A stretch of 64,000 bases of DNA from Streptomyces sp. MMG1533 (lineage in GTDB: Bacteria > Actinomycetota > Actinomycetes > Streptomycetales > Streptomycetaceae): NCBI RefSeq assembly GCF_001279775.1, contig NZ_LGDG01000233.1, positions 1 to 64,000 on the forward strand. The letters are read 5' to 3'. A program made the translations under genes and the position numbers. The stretch's first letter is position 1. Each line of letters starts with the position of its first letter. The notes under the pieces are model-generated. The model saw only the letters and a program-made list of their open reading frames with translations. It had not been told where the DNA came from and did no database searches. Positions 8,819 through 18,408 of the stretch are shown here, one piece after another.

Positions 8819-9622
8819 CCCCAGCAGGGCGGGCAGGTCCGCGAAGGACTCGATCACGTGATCGGGCGTGCCGCTCGCCGCCTCATGGGTCTCCGGCAGG
8901 TACTTGCCGGTCTTCACCAGCACCCCGGTGACACCGGCGCGTTGCGCCGCGAGTACGTCGGACTCGATGTCGTCCCCGATCATCACCGCGTCCCGCGCAC
9001 CGACCCCGAGGTGCGCCAGCGCCGCCGCGAAGAAGGCCTCCGACGGCTTGCCCGTGACCTCGGCCTCGACCCGCGCGGCCTGCTCCAGCCCGACCAGGAA
9101 GGCACCGGAGTCGAGCCGCAGCCCGGCGTCGGTGCGCCAGTACAGATTGCGGTGCATCGCCACCAGCCGGGCACCGCGCTGCAGATGGCCGAAGGCCCGG
9201 TCGAGCGCCGCGTAGTCGAACTCGGGACCGGCCCCGCCGACGACCACGACATCCGCAACGGCGTCGGTGTCGTCCGTGTCGAGCACCGTGACACCTTCCA
9301 GGTCCTCTCGGATGTCACCGCTGTTCAGCAGGGCACACCGCGCACCGGGCCGGTGCTCGGCGAGATACGCGGCCGTGACGGCCGGCGCGGTCAGGATGTC
9401 CCCGGCGGTCACCGGAAATCCCGCGTCCGCCAGCGCCGCGGCGATCGAGGCCCGCGTCCGGGACGTCGTGTTGGTCACCAGAGCCACCGGGAGACCGGCC
9501 TGCCGGATCTCCCGCAACGCCTCGACCGCCCCCGGCAGCGGCCGCCACGAGACGGTGAGGACCCCGTCGATGTCGATCAGGACGGCACGCACCGGGCCCA
9601 GGACGGGACGTTCTGACTCCAT
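8798..9622 (-). CDS. HAD-IIA family hydrolase (NagD-like phosphatase)
   Basis: A 274-residue haloacid dehalogenase-fold phosphatase. Motif I is LIDIDGVLT, motif II is VTNTTS, the conserved Lys is in VTGKPSEAFF and motif IV is MIGDDIESDV, so all catalytic elements are present. The large cap between motifs II and III places it in subclass IIA with NagD and p-nitrophenyl phosphatases. It probably acts on a small phosphorylated metabolite in the cytoplasm. It overlaps the convergent TauE/SafE gene by 21 bp at the 3' end. Confidence 0.9.
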   Translation of the reverse strand: MESERPVLGPVRAVLIDIDGVLTVSWRPLPGAVEALREIRQAGLPVALVTNTTSRTRASIAAALADAGFPVTAGDILTAPAVTAAYLAEHRPGARCALLNSGDIREDLEGVTVLDTDDTDAVADVVVVGGAGPEFDYAALDRAFGHLQRGARLVAMHRNLYWRTDAGLRLDSGAFLVGLEQAARVEAEVTGKPSEAFFAAALAHLGVGARDAVMIGDDIESDVLAAQRAGVTGVLVKTGKYLPETHEAASGTPDHVIESFADLPALLGLAQQEL

Positions 9623-9680
9623 GACGGGACCATAGCGTTCCGGAGGCCGACCTCCGGTCGTCGGCGCCGCGCGTACCGCC

Positions 9681-12293
9681 TCACGGAGTGCCGGACGGAG
9701 TGCCGGACGGGGGAGTGGACGGCGTGGTGACGGGCGTGGGGCTCGCCGGTGGGGTGGCGGGCGCCGCGGGTGTCTCGGGACCGGACTGCAGCATGGCGAC
9801 CGTCGCCGCGCCCGCGAGTGCCGTCGCGACGGTGGTCGCCACGGCCACGATCACCGTGATGGCGGGCGCGGTGACGGTCGACAGCCTGCGCAGGTCGCGC
9901 AGCCCGTTCCACGGCATTCCGGCCAGCCGGGCCAGACGTATTTCCCAGGACAGGCCCAAGCCGTAACAGAAGACGACCACCGCGCCGGTCCGCAGCAGCA
10001 GCACCGTGATGGCGTCGCGGGTCGTGTAGGGAGTGGAGAGCGGTATGAGTATCAGTTCGGGAAGGAGGATCGCGAGGAAGAAGAACGTCGACTTCACGAC
10101 CGGAAGGTGGCCGGGGAGCCGCGTGTAGAAATAGCCGTAGAACGCGCCGTAGACCACCCAGCGGAGCATGTGCAGGACGACCGTCAGGAGTTGGGCCAGC
10201 GACATCTCGGGAAAGAGCCATTCCCAGGAACGCAGATCCATGATGACGACCGGTATCGCGAAGACCAGGCCCAGGATGCCGACGTCGAGGGCGTTTCGCA
10301 GCGGGGTGCGGGCCGCGCTGCTGGAAAGTGCCGGACTGGTGAAGGTGGGGCGCCGCTTTCTGCTGGGCATCGCTCGCTCGGCGAGCTCGTTCCACTTCTG
10401 CTCGAACTCCGCCGCTTCCGTTTCCGCGGCCCCGAGAGAACCGGACGCCGATTTGTGGTACCGCGTCCAGGCCTGCCGGTAGACGCGGTTGCGGGCTTCC
10501 AGGCGCATCAGACGGACGTAGGCCCCCGGGGAGATGCGGGAGAGGCGGAAAGCGGCGTCGGCCTTGGCCTGTGGCAGCAGGAGCCAGAATGCGAGCACAC
10601 CGATCACGCAGGCGATCACATCACTCGCCATGAACGAAAAACCGGCGAGCAGCGGACTGATCGACAAGCCGACGAGAAGTACGCCGGCGACCCGGGTGGC
10701 ATCGTCCCGGACCGCCTCCGACCCGCCACCCCGGCGGAAGAGGAGGTGAATCGTCATGACCGTCGCGGTCAGGGCCGCCAGCCCCATCAGGCCGTAGGCG
10801 GTGGTCAGGGCGTCGATCCGCGCTCTGAAAGGCGCGTCGTCGCCGGTCCAGGAGAGGTACTTCTTCAAGGGCACCAGGCACAGCGCGGCGGTGAGGGCGC
10901 AGGCGACCAGCGCGCTCGTCGGCGGGCCGGTCAGGCGTCGGGCGGTGTACGACAGTGCGGCGGCCCACACCAGCGAGCAGCCGATCGCGAGTGTGAAGGT
11001 CAGGGTGTCCGGCACCGCGCCCGACATCAGCGACGCGGTCCACAGCCCGGTGAAGAGCAGCACCCCGAAAGCCGCACCGATACGCCATCCCTGCCCGACC
11101 AACTGGGTCAGCAGACAGGGGCCGACGACTGTTCCGGCGGCGGCGACGGCGAGCGTGAAACTGCTCGCCCCGGTATCACCGAAGCGGAAGAACACGGCCG
11201 CCACGGCGCCGGGCAGGGCGGCGAAGGGCGCCGCCGTGACCTGCTTCAGCCGGCGAGAGGGCGGCACCCGGCCCGCGGGGCCCGGTCGGCGATGGACGGC
11301 GATGACCAGCAGGGCGGGCAGCAACAGGCTCCACCAGGCGAAGGACACGCTGGTGAGGTAGGCACCGGGCGTGCTCTCGTACCCCGAGAACGAATAGTCC
11401 GACGTGGCGAGGACATAGCCGGTCGCCCCGCTGGTCAGCGTCACCGCGTACGCGACGAACCGGCGTGCGGGAGAGATCCAGTACCGCGAGGCCAGGAATC
11501 CCAGACCAACGGCGGCGAGGACCAGGACCAGCACATTGCGGTGGGAACCTCCCTCTCCCGAGTCCGCGGCCATGGCGATTCCGCTGTCGAGGGTGCCGTC
11601 GCGGTCCAGGTAGATGTGGAACGCCGTGCCGGAATCGCGGGTTCGGGCTTTGATGGTGTGCGCGTCCTGGGCGGACGGTTCCAGCACGGATACCCCGGTG
11701 AACGAACAGCCCTTCGAGGAAAAGGCGAAGCTTCTTTCCCCGACCGGCGGGGCGTACTGCTCGCTCCCGTCGTACGAACACGACACATAGAGGTGGGAGG
11801 TACCGGCCAGGTCGAGTGTGGTGGTCGGCAACGGAAAGGTCGCCACGAGCTGTTTCGCGCGCTCGTCGGTGGTGGTGCGCGGCGCCCGGGGATAGACCCA
11901 GCCGGATCCCTCGGCGTACAGGGAACAGCCCATTGCCGTTTCGAAGTTGTTGATGTCGTTGGTGACTGTTCCCTCGCGTACCAGCGCGGCCAGGGGATCC
12001 GCCTTGGCCATACGGAAGACCTCCTCACCGGTGACGGTGAGTTCCCCGCTCTCCTTCATGGTGATGTCCAGTGAAAAAGACGAGGTACGGTCGCTTCGCC
12101 CTTGGGAATGGGACAACCAGTACGTGACGCCCTCCGGTATCCCCTCGACGGGGGCGTACTCGGCCTCGACGGTCTCGGTGGTCCCATGGATGTCGGGCAG
12201 GGCAGCCCAACTGGAAGCGGCGATGACGACTGCCGAGAGTAATGCGCCAACTGTTCGGAATGGATGTGTGCGAATCCAGGAAAGTCCCCCCAC
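9681..12293 (-). CDS. Large multi-pass membrane protein of unknown function
   Basis: About 870 residues. After one N-terminal hydrophobic segment comes a roughly 270-residue non-hydrophobic part, probably outside the cell and with few cysteines. It is followed by about 14 or more membrane segments broken by a cytoplasmic coiled-coil-like stretch (near LEARNRVYRQAWTRYHKS), and ends in a Pro/Thr-rich tail (PPSGTPSGTP). It resembles the uncharacterised Streptomyces DUF6185 proteins, but I recall that family only loosely. The reading frame stays open far upstream antisense to cobK, so the start is uncertain; GTG at 12293 precedes the first hydrophobic helix. No neighbour suggests a function. Confidence 0.6.
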   Translation of the reverse strand: MGGLSWIRTHPFRTVGALLSAVVIAASSWAALPDIHGTTETVEAEYAPVEGIPEGVTYWLSHSQGRSDRTSSFSLDITMKESGELTVTGEEVFRMAKADPLAALVREGTVTNDINNFETAMGCSLYAEGSGWVYPRAPRTTTDERAKQLVATFPLPTTTLDLAGTSHLYVSCSYDGSEQYAPPVGERSFAFSSKGCSFTGVSVLEPSAQDAHTIKARTRDSGTAFHIYLDRDGTLDSGIAMAADSGEGGSHRNVLVLVLAAVGLGFLASRYWISPARRFVAYAVTLTSGATGYVLATSDYSFSGYESTPGAYLTSVSFAWWSLLLPALLVIAVHRRPGPAGRVPPSRRLKQVTAAPFAALPGAVAAVFFRFGDTGASSFTLAVAAAGTVVGPCLLTQLVGQGWRIGAAFGVLLFTGLWTASLMSGAVPDTLTFTLAIGCSLVWAAALSYTARRLTGPPTSALVACALTAALCLVPLKKYLSWTGDDAPFRARIDALTTAYGLMGLAALTATVMTIHLLFRRGGGSEAVRDDATRVAGVLLVGLSISPLLAGFSFMASDVIACVIGVLAFWLLLPQAKADAAFRLSRISPGAYVRLMRLEARNRVYRQAWTRYHKSASGSLGAAETEAAEFEQKWNELAERAMPSRKRRPTFTSPALSSSAARTPLRNALDVGILGLVFAIPVVIMDLRSWEWLFPEMSLAQLLTVVLHMLRWVVYGAFYGYFYTRLPGHLPVVKSTFFFLAILLPELILIPLSTPYTTRDAITVLLLRTGAVVVFCYGLGLSWEIRLARLAGMPWNGLRDLRRLSTVTAPAITVIVAVATTVATALAGAATVAMLQSGPETPAAPATPPASPTPVTTPSTPPSGTPSGTP

Positions 12294-12422
12294 CGGATCA
12301 GTGTAGGGGTGGGTCTGACAGGGCGTACAGATATGTGAAGCCGTTGACTGGCGCGTCCCGTCGGCCTGGGCGCCTGCTCCCTGGTGCCCGCTCCAGGCCC
12401 ACGACCTCGTAGGCTCGGCGCC

Positions 12423-13169
12423 ATGTTCTCGCACGTCCTCATCCTCGGTGGCACCGCCGAGGCCCGGAAGCTGGCCGCCGTGCTCGCGGCCCGCCGCGGT
12501 CTCCGGGTCACCACCTCGCTCGCCGGGCGCGTGACCCGGCCGGGGGCGATCGCGGGGGACGTACGGATCGGGGGCTTCGGCGGAGCGGAGGGGCTCGCCG
12601 ACTGGCTGCGCGAGCAGCGCGTGGACGCGCTCGTCGACGCCACGCACCCCTTCGCCGCCGACATCACCGCGAACGCGGCGGCGGCCGCGGCGGCGACGGA
12701 GGTTCCGGCGGTGGTGCTGCACCGCCCGGCCTGGCGGCCCGGCCCGCAGGACCGCTGGCACACGGTCTCGTCGCTGGACACGGCCGCGGCCCTGCTGCCG
12801 CGGCTCGGCCGACGGGTGTTCCTGACCACCGGGCGCCTGGGCCTCGCCGCCTTCGCGCATCTGACGGACCTGCACTTCGTCGTACGGTCCGTGGAACTGC
12901 CGGAGCCGCCGATGCCGCCGCACACCGAAGTCCTCCTGGCCCGTGGGCCGTTCACCGTCACCGACGAGTCCGCGCTGCTGACCGACCACTGCATCGACGT
13001 ACTGGTGACCAAGGACAGCGGGGGAGAGGCGACGGCGGCCAAACTGACGGCCGCGCGCGAACTGGCGTTGCCCGTCGTGGTCGTGGGCCGCCCGCCACTG
13101 CCTCACGGCGTGACCACGGTCCCCGATGTGGCGGCGGTCCTGGCCTGGCTCGGCCTCAGCCCGCGGTGA
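12423..13169 (+). CDS. cobK: Precorrin-6A / cobalt-precorrin-6A reductase
   Basis: A 248-residue CobK/CbiJ reductase that reduces the corrin ring macrocycle with NADPH during cobalamin synthesis. It has the nucleotide-binding start HVLILGGTAEARKLA, the family motif VDATHPFAADITANA in the middle and VTKDSGGEATAAKL near the C-terminus. The length is normal. The ATG at 12423 starts the Rossmann strand. Another corrin-ring gene, cobF, lies 0.9 kb downstream on the other strand; the rest of the pathway is not in the window. Its 3' end overlaps the next convergent gene by 14 bp. Confidence 0.93.
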   Translation: MFSHVLILGGTAEARKLAAVLAARRGLRVTTSLAGRVTRPGAIAGDVRIGGFGGAEGLADWLREQRVDALVDATHPFAADITANAAAAAAATEVPAVVLHRPAWRPGPQDRWHTVSSLDTAAALLPRLGRRVFLTTGRLGLAAFAHLTDLHFVVRSVELPEPPMPPHTEVLLARGPFTVTDESALLTDHCIDVLVTKDSGGEATAAKLTAARELALPVVVVGRPPLPHGVTTVPDVAAVLAWLGLSPR

Positions 13170-13659
13170 CGACAAGGGCGCGAAGGCGTTCGATGGCGCT
13201 CAGTACCTCGTCGCGGTTCTTGGCGCTCTTGACCCAGGCGGGCAGGCGGGCGACGTAGGTCATCTTCTGCCCCGTGTCGTACCAGGGGGCTCGCTCGCGC
13301 AGGGAGGCGCCGACGAACTGCCTGAGCAGCTCCAGCTGTTCGAGGCTGTACGCCCACAGCCCGCCGTGCCGGGTCTCGACCTGCAGCCAGAGCGGAAGGC
13401 GGAAGTAGGGGTCGCGGGCCTGCATGTGGGAGCCGCCGGAGAACTCGATCGACCGGCCCTGCCAGGTCCGGGACAGCCCGCAGGCGCGGCAGACGAGCCG
13501 ACGGGGTGCGAACAGCCGTGCGGACGGGCCCTGTTCGGCCGTCCGTTGCACCTCCACATGGGCGATCCGCGTACAGCGCGGGCATCGCACCAGCACCGAG
13601 TCGGTGAAGTCGTACTTGGTGCTGCGCGGATCACGGAAGCGGGTCGGTGCCGGAGACAT
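13156..13659 (-). CDS. Hypothetical protein with a zinc-ribbon-like N-terminal half
   Basis: A 167-residue soluble protein. Two cysteine pairs (VRCPRCTR and LVCRACGLSR), about 40 residues apart, look like a zinc ribbon. The C-terminal half has a conserved-looking WLQVETRHGGLWAYSLEQLELL block and a basic helix. I do not know its function; similar proteins occur widely in Streptomyces. The ATG at 13659 was preferred to the one at 13695 because the extra 12 residues look non-conserved. It converges on cobK with a 14-bp overlap. Confidence 0.65.
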   Translation of the reverse strand: MSPAPTRFRDPRSTKYDFTDSVLVRCPRCTRIAHVEVQRTAEQGPSARLFAPRRLVCRACGLSRTWQGRSIEFSGGSHMQARDPYFRLPLWLQVETRHGGLWAYSLEQLELLRQFVGASLRERAPWYDTGQKMTYVARLPAWVKSAKNRDEVLSAIERLRALVVTAG

Positions 13660-13707
13660 GCCCGCGAGTATGGCAACCGCCCTCCCGCGCGGCACCCCCC
13701 TTTTTTT

Positions 13708-13952
13708 TCAGCGGGCCGTGCTCGAGGCCAACTCCGCCGGCTGCTGCTGCGGCACCCCGTCGCTGAGGTCCTCCAGCCACATGGTCCAGGCCGCACCGAG
13801 GACCCGCGCCTCGCGGGCGCCCGCCTCGGTGCGGGACAGGAGGGAGCCGTCGCGGGTCAGATGGCCCTCGTCGACCATGCGGTCGAAGACGGACAGCAGG
13901 ACCTCCGACGCCAGTCGAGGAAACCGCGCCTCCCGGCGACTGTCACGAGGTC
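13708..13952 (-). pseudogene. Remnant C-terminus of a transporter or regulator with a winged-helix tail
   Basis: The minus strand carries an uninterrupted frame of about 80 codons ending at the TGA at 13708. The encoded segment SEVLLSVFDRMVDEGHL, followed by a beta hairpin and TEAGAREARVLGAAW, looks like the winged-helix tail found on some actinobacterial MFS drug exporters. No start codon with a ribosome site and no membrane part are present, and an in-frame stop lies just upstream. I read it as a decayed gene end. It fills most of the 355-bp gap between the zinc-ribbon gene and cobF. A run of C6T8 abuts its stop codon. Confidence 0.4.
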
Positions 13953-14014
13953 ACGATCACCCTCGTACGCCGTCCGCCCATGCCGGAGCGGTCTGACCGG
14001 GCGCCTCCGGAGAC

Positions 14015-14788
14015 CTACCGCTCCTTCGGGTTACGGCGCAGCAGATACGTGTCCATGATCCAGCCCTTGCGCTCGCGGGCCTCCGCGCGCAGCCGCTCGA
14101 TACGGGGTGCGGCCTCCGCGATCGGACCGGCGGCGAGGATCTCGTCCGGTGTGCCTATGTAGGCACCCCAGTAGATGTCGATGTCCTGGTCCGCGAACTG
14201 CCGGAACGCCTGGTGGGCGTCGAGCATCACCACCACGTCGTCCACGCCCTCGGGAAAGCCCTCGGCGAGCCGCCGGCCGGTGGTGATCTGGACGGGGCGG
14301 GCAACACGGTTCAGGCCCGTCCGGTGCCGCGCGACGAGCGCCGAGACACTGCTGATGCCCGGCACGACGTCGTACTCGAAAGCCACCGCGCCCCGCTCGA
14401 GGATCTCGTCCAGGATCCCGATCGTGCTGTCGTACAGCGCGGGATCCCCCCACACCAGGAACGCGCCGCTCTCGTCCTCGCCCAACTCCTCGGTGATCAG
14501 GCGCGCGTAGATCTCCGCGCGGGCACTGCGCCAGTCACCGACGGCGGGGGAGTACGCGGCCCCGCCGGCCGCCCGGTCGCGCTCCGGATCGCGCGCCTCG
14601 ACGACGCGGTACGTGCCCTGCGGTATGTGCGCGTCGAGCATGTCCCGGCGCAGCTGCACGAGGTCGGACTTCACCTCGCCCTTGTCCAGGACGAAGAAGA
14701 CGTCCGTGCTCCGCAGCGCCCTGACCGCCTGCAGGGTCAGCTGGTCGGGGTCGCCCGCGCCGATACCGATGACATGAATCTTTCGCAC
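14015..14788 (-). CDS. cobF: Precorrin-6A synthase (deacetylating)
   Basis: A 257-residue SAM-dependent methyltransferase of the tetrapyrrole family. CobF methylates C1 of precorrin-5 and releases acetate in the aerobic cobalamin pathway. The N-terminal VIGIGAGDPDQLT motif, the LVWGDPALYDST segment and EYDVVPGISSVSALVARH are characteristic. The GTG at 14788 starts exactly at the family N-terminus. Together with cobK nearby it implies an aerobic-type cobalamin pathway, whose other genes must lie elsewhere. Confidence 0.93.
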   Translation of the reverse strand: MRKIHVIGIGAGDPDQLTLQAVRALRSTDVFFVLDKGEVKSDLVQLRRDMLDAHIPQGTYRVVEARDPERDRAAGGAAYSPAVGDWRSARAEIYARLITEELGEDESGAFLVWGDPALYDSTIGILDEILERGAVAFEYDVVPGISSVSALVARHRTGLNRVARPVQITTGRRLAEGFPEGVDDVVVMLDAHQAFRQFADQDIDIYWGAYIGTPDEILAAGPIAEAAPRIERLRAEARERKGWIMDTYLLRRNPKER

Positions 14789-14879
14789 GCCCCGAGTCTG
14801 CCGCACGCCACTGACACCGCGTACACCGCGTCCACAGCCCCGCCGCCGGAAGCCCCCTTCCCCCGCCGCCGGCCCGTCG

Positions 14880-15407
14880 CTAGAAGGCCCTTTCGCCCCG
14901 CAGCCGCGGCGCCCGCGCCCGCGCGTCGATGGTCCTCTCGTCCCGCTCCACGCTCTTTGCCAGCTGCCGCGCCCACCCCACGACCCCCGGCAGATCCATT
15001 CCGTACGGCCGCTCCCGCCCCGCCGCCGACGCCCACTCCTCCACGGCCCCGGCGCCGCGCCGCAGCAGCCGGGCGCCGCCCGTGACATTGCCCCGGGCCG
15101 CATGCGTGAGCCCCACGGCGAGCTGCGCCAGGCCGCGCCACAGGCCGCGTTCCTCCTCGGGACCCGACTTCCAGGCGTCCTCGAACACCTCGTGCGCATG
15201 GAACGGCTTCCCCGCGTCCAGCAGCGCCTGCGCCTCGGCGACGCTCTCGTCCGGGCTGCGGACGACACCCTCCGGCTGCCGCTCCACACCGTCCGCGCCG
15301 TACGGCAGCGGCCGCCCGAGCCCGTCCCGGGGCCGCGCGTTGCGCGCCCGCCCCTCGTCGTCCCGGTCCCGCGCGTCGGCCTGTCGTCCTGAGGATGCAC
15401 TGCCCAT
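14880..15407 (-). CDS. DUF309 domain protein
   Basis: A 175-residue protein with a disordered, charged N-terminal part of about 55 residues and a DUF309 core. The core shows FHAHEVFEDAWK, then LAQLAVGLTHAARGN and RLLRRGAGAVEEW, which match the family's all-helical fold. The function of DUF309 is not established. The tRNA gene downstream on the other strand marks the island boundary discussed below. Confidence 0.82.
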   Translation of the reverse strand: MGSASSGRQADARDRDDEGRARNARPRDGLGRPLPYGADGVERQPEGVVRSPDESVAEAQALLDAGKPFHAHEVFEDAWKSGPEEERGLWRGLAQLAVGLTHAARGNVTGGARLLRRGAGAVEEWASAAGRERPYGMDLPGVVGWARQLAKSVERDERTIDARARAPRLRGERAF

Positions 15408-15533
15408 ACGCCGATTGTCCCGCGCCCGGCCCGCGCACCGTCCCTCAGCCCGCCCTCCCCGCCTTCGGCGAGGCCTGCGACGTGGGGTAAAGTGCTCTTC
15501 GCGCGATCACGCGGGTCACCGCGGGCAGCGCAC

Positions 15534-15607
<74 letters not shown>

Positions 15608-15628
15608 CTTGCGAAGTAGCAGGTCGGA

Positions 15629-15656
15629 GGTCATTTCCGGTTGACCGGAAGTGGCC
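15629..15656 (+). terminator. Terminator after tRNA-Pro
   Basis: A 13-bp stem (GGTCATTTCCGGT against ACCGGAAGTGGCC, with G-U pairs) and 2-nt loop is followed by TCTTCG. A smaller hairpin at 15605-15626 precedes it. Together they should stop transcription of the tRNA. Confidence 0.6.
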
Positions 15657-15717
15657 TCTTCGTCGTTCTCGGGGACCAGACGAGGACCGAGCGCCATGCG
15701 GCGGTCATGTAACGCAC

Positions 15718-15732
15718 CTTGACTCGGTCAAG
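15718..15732. promoter_or_regulatory. Inverted repeat upstream of the sugar ABC operon
   Basis: CTTGAC-TCG-GTCAAG is a perfect 6-bp inverted repeat in the roughly 400-bp non-coding stretch 15657-16058 before the solute-binding lipoprotein gene. It may be an operator. No other gene could be supported in that stretch. Confidence 0.3.
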
Positions 15733-15929
15733 TTTCTTTACCGGGGCGATCGTCAAACGCTCCGACAGAGCCCGACCGCGCACAACTGGCGCCCCGATCG
15801 GGTTCGGCGGACTCTTCCATGTCGAACGGATCGCGCACCCTGCCGAGAGCAGTAGGCAGTAGCCGAAGTTGATCGTCCCCCCTTCCATGCCCGCAGGTTC
15901 GCCGAGCCGGTCCCACCAGTAGGCCGGGC

Positions 15930-15959
15930 TGGGCGATTAGACCTGGTTGGGCGATTAGA
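15930..15959 (+). repeat. Pair of 12-bp direct repeats upstream of the sugar ABC operon
   Basis: TGGGCGATTAGA occurs at 15930-15941 and again at 15948-15959, 18 bp apart, just before the AT-rich promoter-like patch 15960-16000. The phasing and position suggest a regulator site. Confidence 0.4.
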
Positions 15960-16058
15960 TGCGATATGTGCTTGATCTTGCCTTATATGGTCTTTAGTGT
16001 TCGCCAGGAGGGAAGCGCTGCGAGGTGCGAGTCCCGTGTCACCGTCCGGAAGCGAGGT

Positions 16059-17378
16059 GTGGAGCGCGTGCACGTGAGGTGCGGCTGCCGGCCCGTTTCG
16101 GGTCAGAAGGGACGTCCCGGAGGGACGCGATGGCTGCGGGCGTTCGCCGTACTGCCGTTGCTGGCGTCGGTGCTCGCCGCTTGTGGCAGTGACGAGGGCT
16201 CCAGTAGGCCCACCCTCAACTGGTACAACTTCCCCGACGACTCCGGTGCGCTCCAGAAGGCGGCCGACCGGTGCAGCCAGGCGTCGGGCGGGCGCTACAG
16301 AATCAGCTACAACAAGCTCCCGCGTGCCGCGGACGGCCAGCGCCAGCAGCTTGTCCGCAGACTCGCCGCCGAGGACGACTCGCTCGACATCCTGGGCCTG
16401 GACGTCACGTGGGCGGCGGAGTTCGCCGAGGCGCGGTGGATCCGGGAATGGACGGGGGCGGCGAAGCAGCAGGCTGTCGAGGGCACCCTGCGCGTGCCGC
16501 TGCAGACCTCGACCTGGAAAGGCAAGCTGTACGCCGTCCCGTACAACACCAACACCCAGCTCCTGTGGTACCGCAAGGACCTGGTGCCCACCCCGCCCAG
16601 GACCTGGGCCGAGATGCTGGACATGGCCGGCGCCCTCGCCCGGGAGGGCAAACCGCACTTCGTGGAGATCCAGGGCGCCCAGTACGAGGGCCTGACCGTC
16701 TGGTTCAACACGCTGATCAACAGTGCGGGCGGCTCCATCCTCAACGCGAGCGCGACCGAGCCTTCCCTCGGTCCTCCTGCAGTGCGGGCCGCCGGGATCA
16801 TGCGGGATCTCGCGAAGTCCCCGGCCGCGGACCCCTCCCTGCCCAACCAGATGGAGGACCAGAACCGCCTCGCCATGGAGTCGGGGACGGCTGCGTTCGA
16901 ACTCAACTACCCGTTCGTCTATCCGTCGATGAAGGCGAACAACCCCGAGCTGTTCAAGAACTTCCGCTGGGCGCCGTACCCAAGGGTCGATGCGAACCGC
17001 CCGGCACGGCCCACCATCGGCGGCATCGATCTGGCGGTGAGCGCCTACTCGCGCCACCCCGACCTGGCCTTCGAGGCGGCGCTGTGCCTGCGCAACCGGG
17101 AGAACCAGCTCACCGCCGCGCTCGAGGGCGGTCTGCCGCCCACCCTGCGCGCCCTGTACGACGAGCCCGCGTTCATGAAGGAGTACCCCTTCTCGGGGGA
17201 GGTCCTTGCCGCCCTGGAGTCGGCGAGCGTGCGCCCGATCACTCCGGTCTATCAGAACGTGTCGATCGCGGTCTCCCACACGCTGTCCCCGCCGTCGGGG
17301 ATCAAGCCGGAAAGCTCCGTCGACACCATCAGGGAGCAGATCGACGATGCCCTGCGATCCGAGGGTGTGATCCCGTGA
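16059..17378 (+). CDS. ABC sugar transporter solute-binding lipoprotein
   Basis: A family-1 extracellular solute-binding protein of about 439 residues. A positively charged N-terminus is followed by a hydrophobic signal and a lipobox (SVLAAC), so it should be lipid-anchored on the outer face of the membrane. Segments such as YAVPYNTNTQLLWYRKDL and WAEMLDMAGAL are typical of maltose/trehalose-type binding proteins. Together with its own ATPase gene, the set resembles the mycobacterial LpqY-SugABC trehalose importer, but the sugar is not proven. Several GTG starts are possible (16059, 16068, 16074); the first was used. Confidence 0.85.
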   Translation: MERVHVRCGCRPVSGQKGRPGGTRWLRAFAVLPLLASVLAACGSDEGSSRPTLNWYNFPDDSGALQKAADRCSQASGGRYRISYNKLPRAADGQRQQLVRRLAAEDDSLDILGLDVTWAAEFAEARWIREWTGAAKQQAVEGTLRVPLQTSTWKGKLYAVPYNTNTQLLWYRKDLVPTPPRTWAEMLDMAGALAREGKPHFVEIQGAQYEGLTVWFNTLINSAGGSILNASATEPSLGPPAVRAAGIMRDLAKSPAADPSLPNQMEDQNRLAMESGTAAFELNYPFVYPSMKANNPELFKNFRWAPYPRVDANRPARPTIGGIDLAVSAYSRHPDLAFEAALCLRNRENQLTAALEGGLPPTLRALYDEPAFMKEYPFSGEVLAALESASVRPITPVYQNVSIAVSHTLSPPSGIKPESSVDTIREQIDDALRSEGVIP

Positions 17379-17448
17379 ACCACCTCCTCCCGCACCACTC
17401 CGTCAGCCGGCGCCGCAGCGCGCGGGCCTCGTCCTCGGACGGCCTGAG

Positions 17449-18408
17449 ATGAGCACGCGGGCGCAACCGGCGGGAACCCCGCCGTCCCCCGAGGTGCAGT
17501 CGGAGCAGGCGGGGCCGGACCGGGCGGCACTCTCGGCGGGCGCCAGGCAGGAGCGGCGGCTCGGCTGGCTGCTCTGTGCGCCCGCGGTCGTCGTCATGAT
17601 CGCCGTGACCGCCTACCCCATCGGGTACGCCGTCTATCTGTCCCTCCAGCGGTACGACCTGCGCTTTCCCGGACGGGCCGAGTTCGTGGGCCTGAGCAAC
17701 TACGGGGCGGTGCTGTCCTCCCCGTTCTGGTGGGACGCCTTCTGGGTCACGCTGTTCATCACCGCCGTGTCCGTGGCGATCGAGCTGGTCCTCGGCATGG
17801 GGCTGGCTCTGGTGATGCACCGCACGATCTTCTGGCGCGGCGTCGTCCGCACGTCGGTCCTCATTCCGTACGGGATCGTCACCGTGGTCGCCGCCTTCTC
17901 CTGGCAGTACGCCTGGACCCCGGAGCTCGGATACCTCGCCGAGTTGTTGCCCAGCGGAGAGGCCCCGCTGACCGAGCAGTGGCCCGCCCTGTGGCTGATC
18001 ATCCTCGCCGAGGTGTGGAAGACGACGCCGTTCATGGCCCTGCTGCTGCTCGCGGGCCTCGCGCTGGTCCCCGAGGAGACCCTGAAGGCGGCCATGGTGG
18101 ACGGTGCCACCGCCTGGCAGCGGTTCACCAAGGTCATGCTGCCGCTGATGAAACCGGCCATCCTGGTGGCACTGCTCTTCCGCACGCTGGACGCGTTCCG
18201 GATCTTCGACAACATCTACATCCTGACCGCGGGCGCCCAGGGGACCGGCTCTGTGTCGATCCTCGGGTACGACAACCTGTTCACCGCGCTGAACCTGGGT
18301 ATCGGGTCGGCGATCTCGGTCCTGATCTTCATCTGCGTCGGGATCATCGCCTTCGCCTTCGTCAAGATGTTCGGCACGGCAGCACCGGGCGCGGAGGTGA
18401 AGCGCTGA
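17449..18408 (+). CDS. ABC sugar transporter permease (MalF/SugA type)
   Basis: A 319-residue inner-membrane permease with about six membrane spans after a polar N-terminal tail of 35 residues. The EAA loop that contacts the ATPase is [18 protein letters not shown]. It follows the binding-protein gene after 70 bp, and its stop overlaps the next permease start (TGATG), so it is translationally coupled to it. It should form the heterodimeric channel of the importer with the second permease. Confidence 0.92.
   Translation: MSTRAQPAGTPPSPEVQSEQAGPDRAALSAGARQERRLGWLLCAPAVVVMIAVTAYPIGYAVYLSLQRYDLRFPGRAEFVGLSNYGAVLSSPFWWDAFWVTLFITAVSVAIELVLGMGLALVMHRTIFWRGVVRTSVLIPYGIVTVVAAFSWQYAWTPELGYLAELLPSGEAPLTEQWPALWLIILAEVWKTTPFMALLLLAGLALVPEETLKAAMVDGATAWQRFTKVMLPLMKPAILVALLFRTLDAFRIFDNIYILTAGAQGTGSVSILGYDNLFTALNLGIGSAISVLIFICVGIIAFAFVKMFGTAAPGAEVKR

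Noticed and set aside
9681..13175. A 1164-codon reading of the membrane protein
   Set aside because: The first about 290 codons are antisense to cobK and have shadow-like composition; the real start is probably near 12293.
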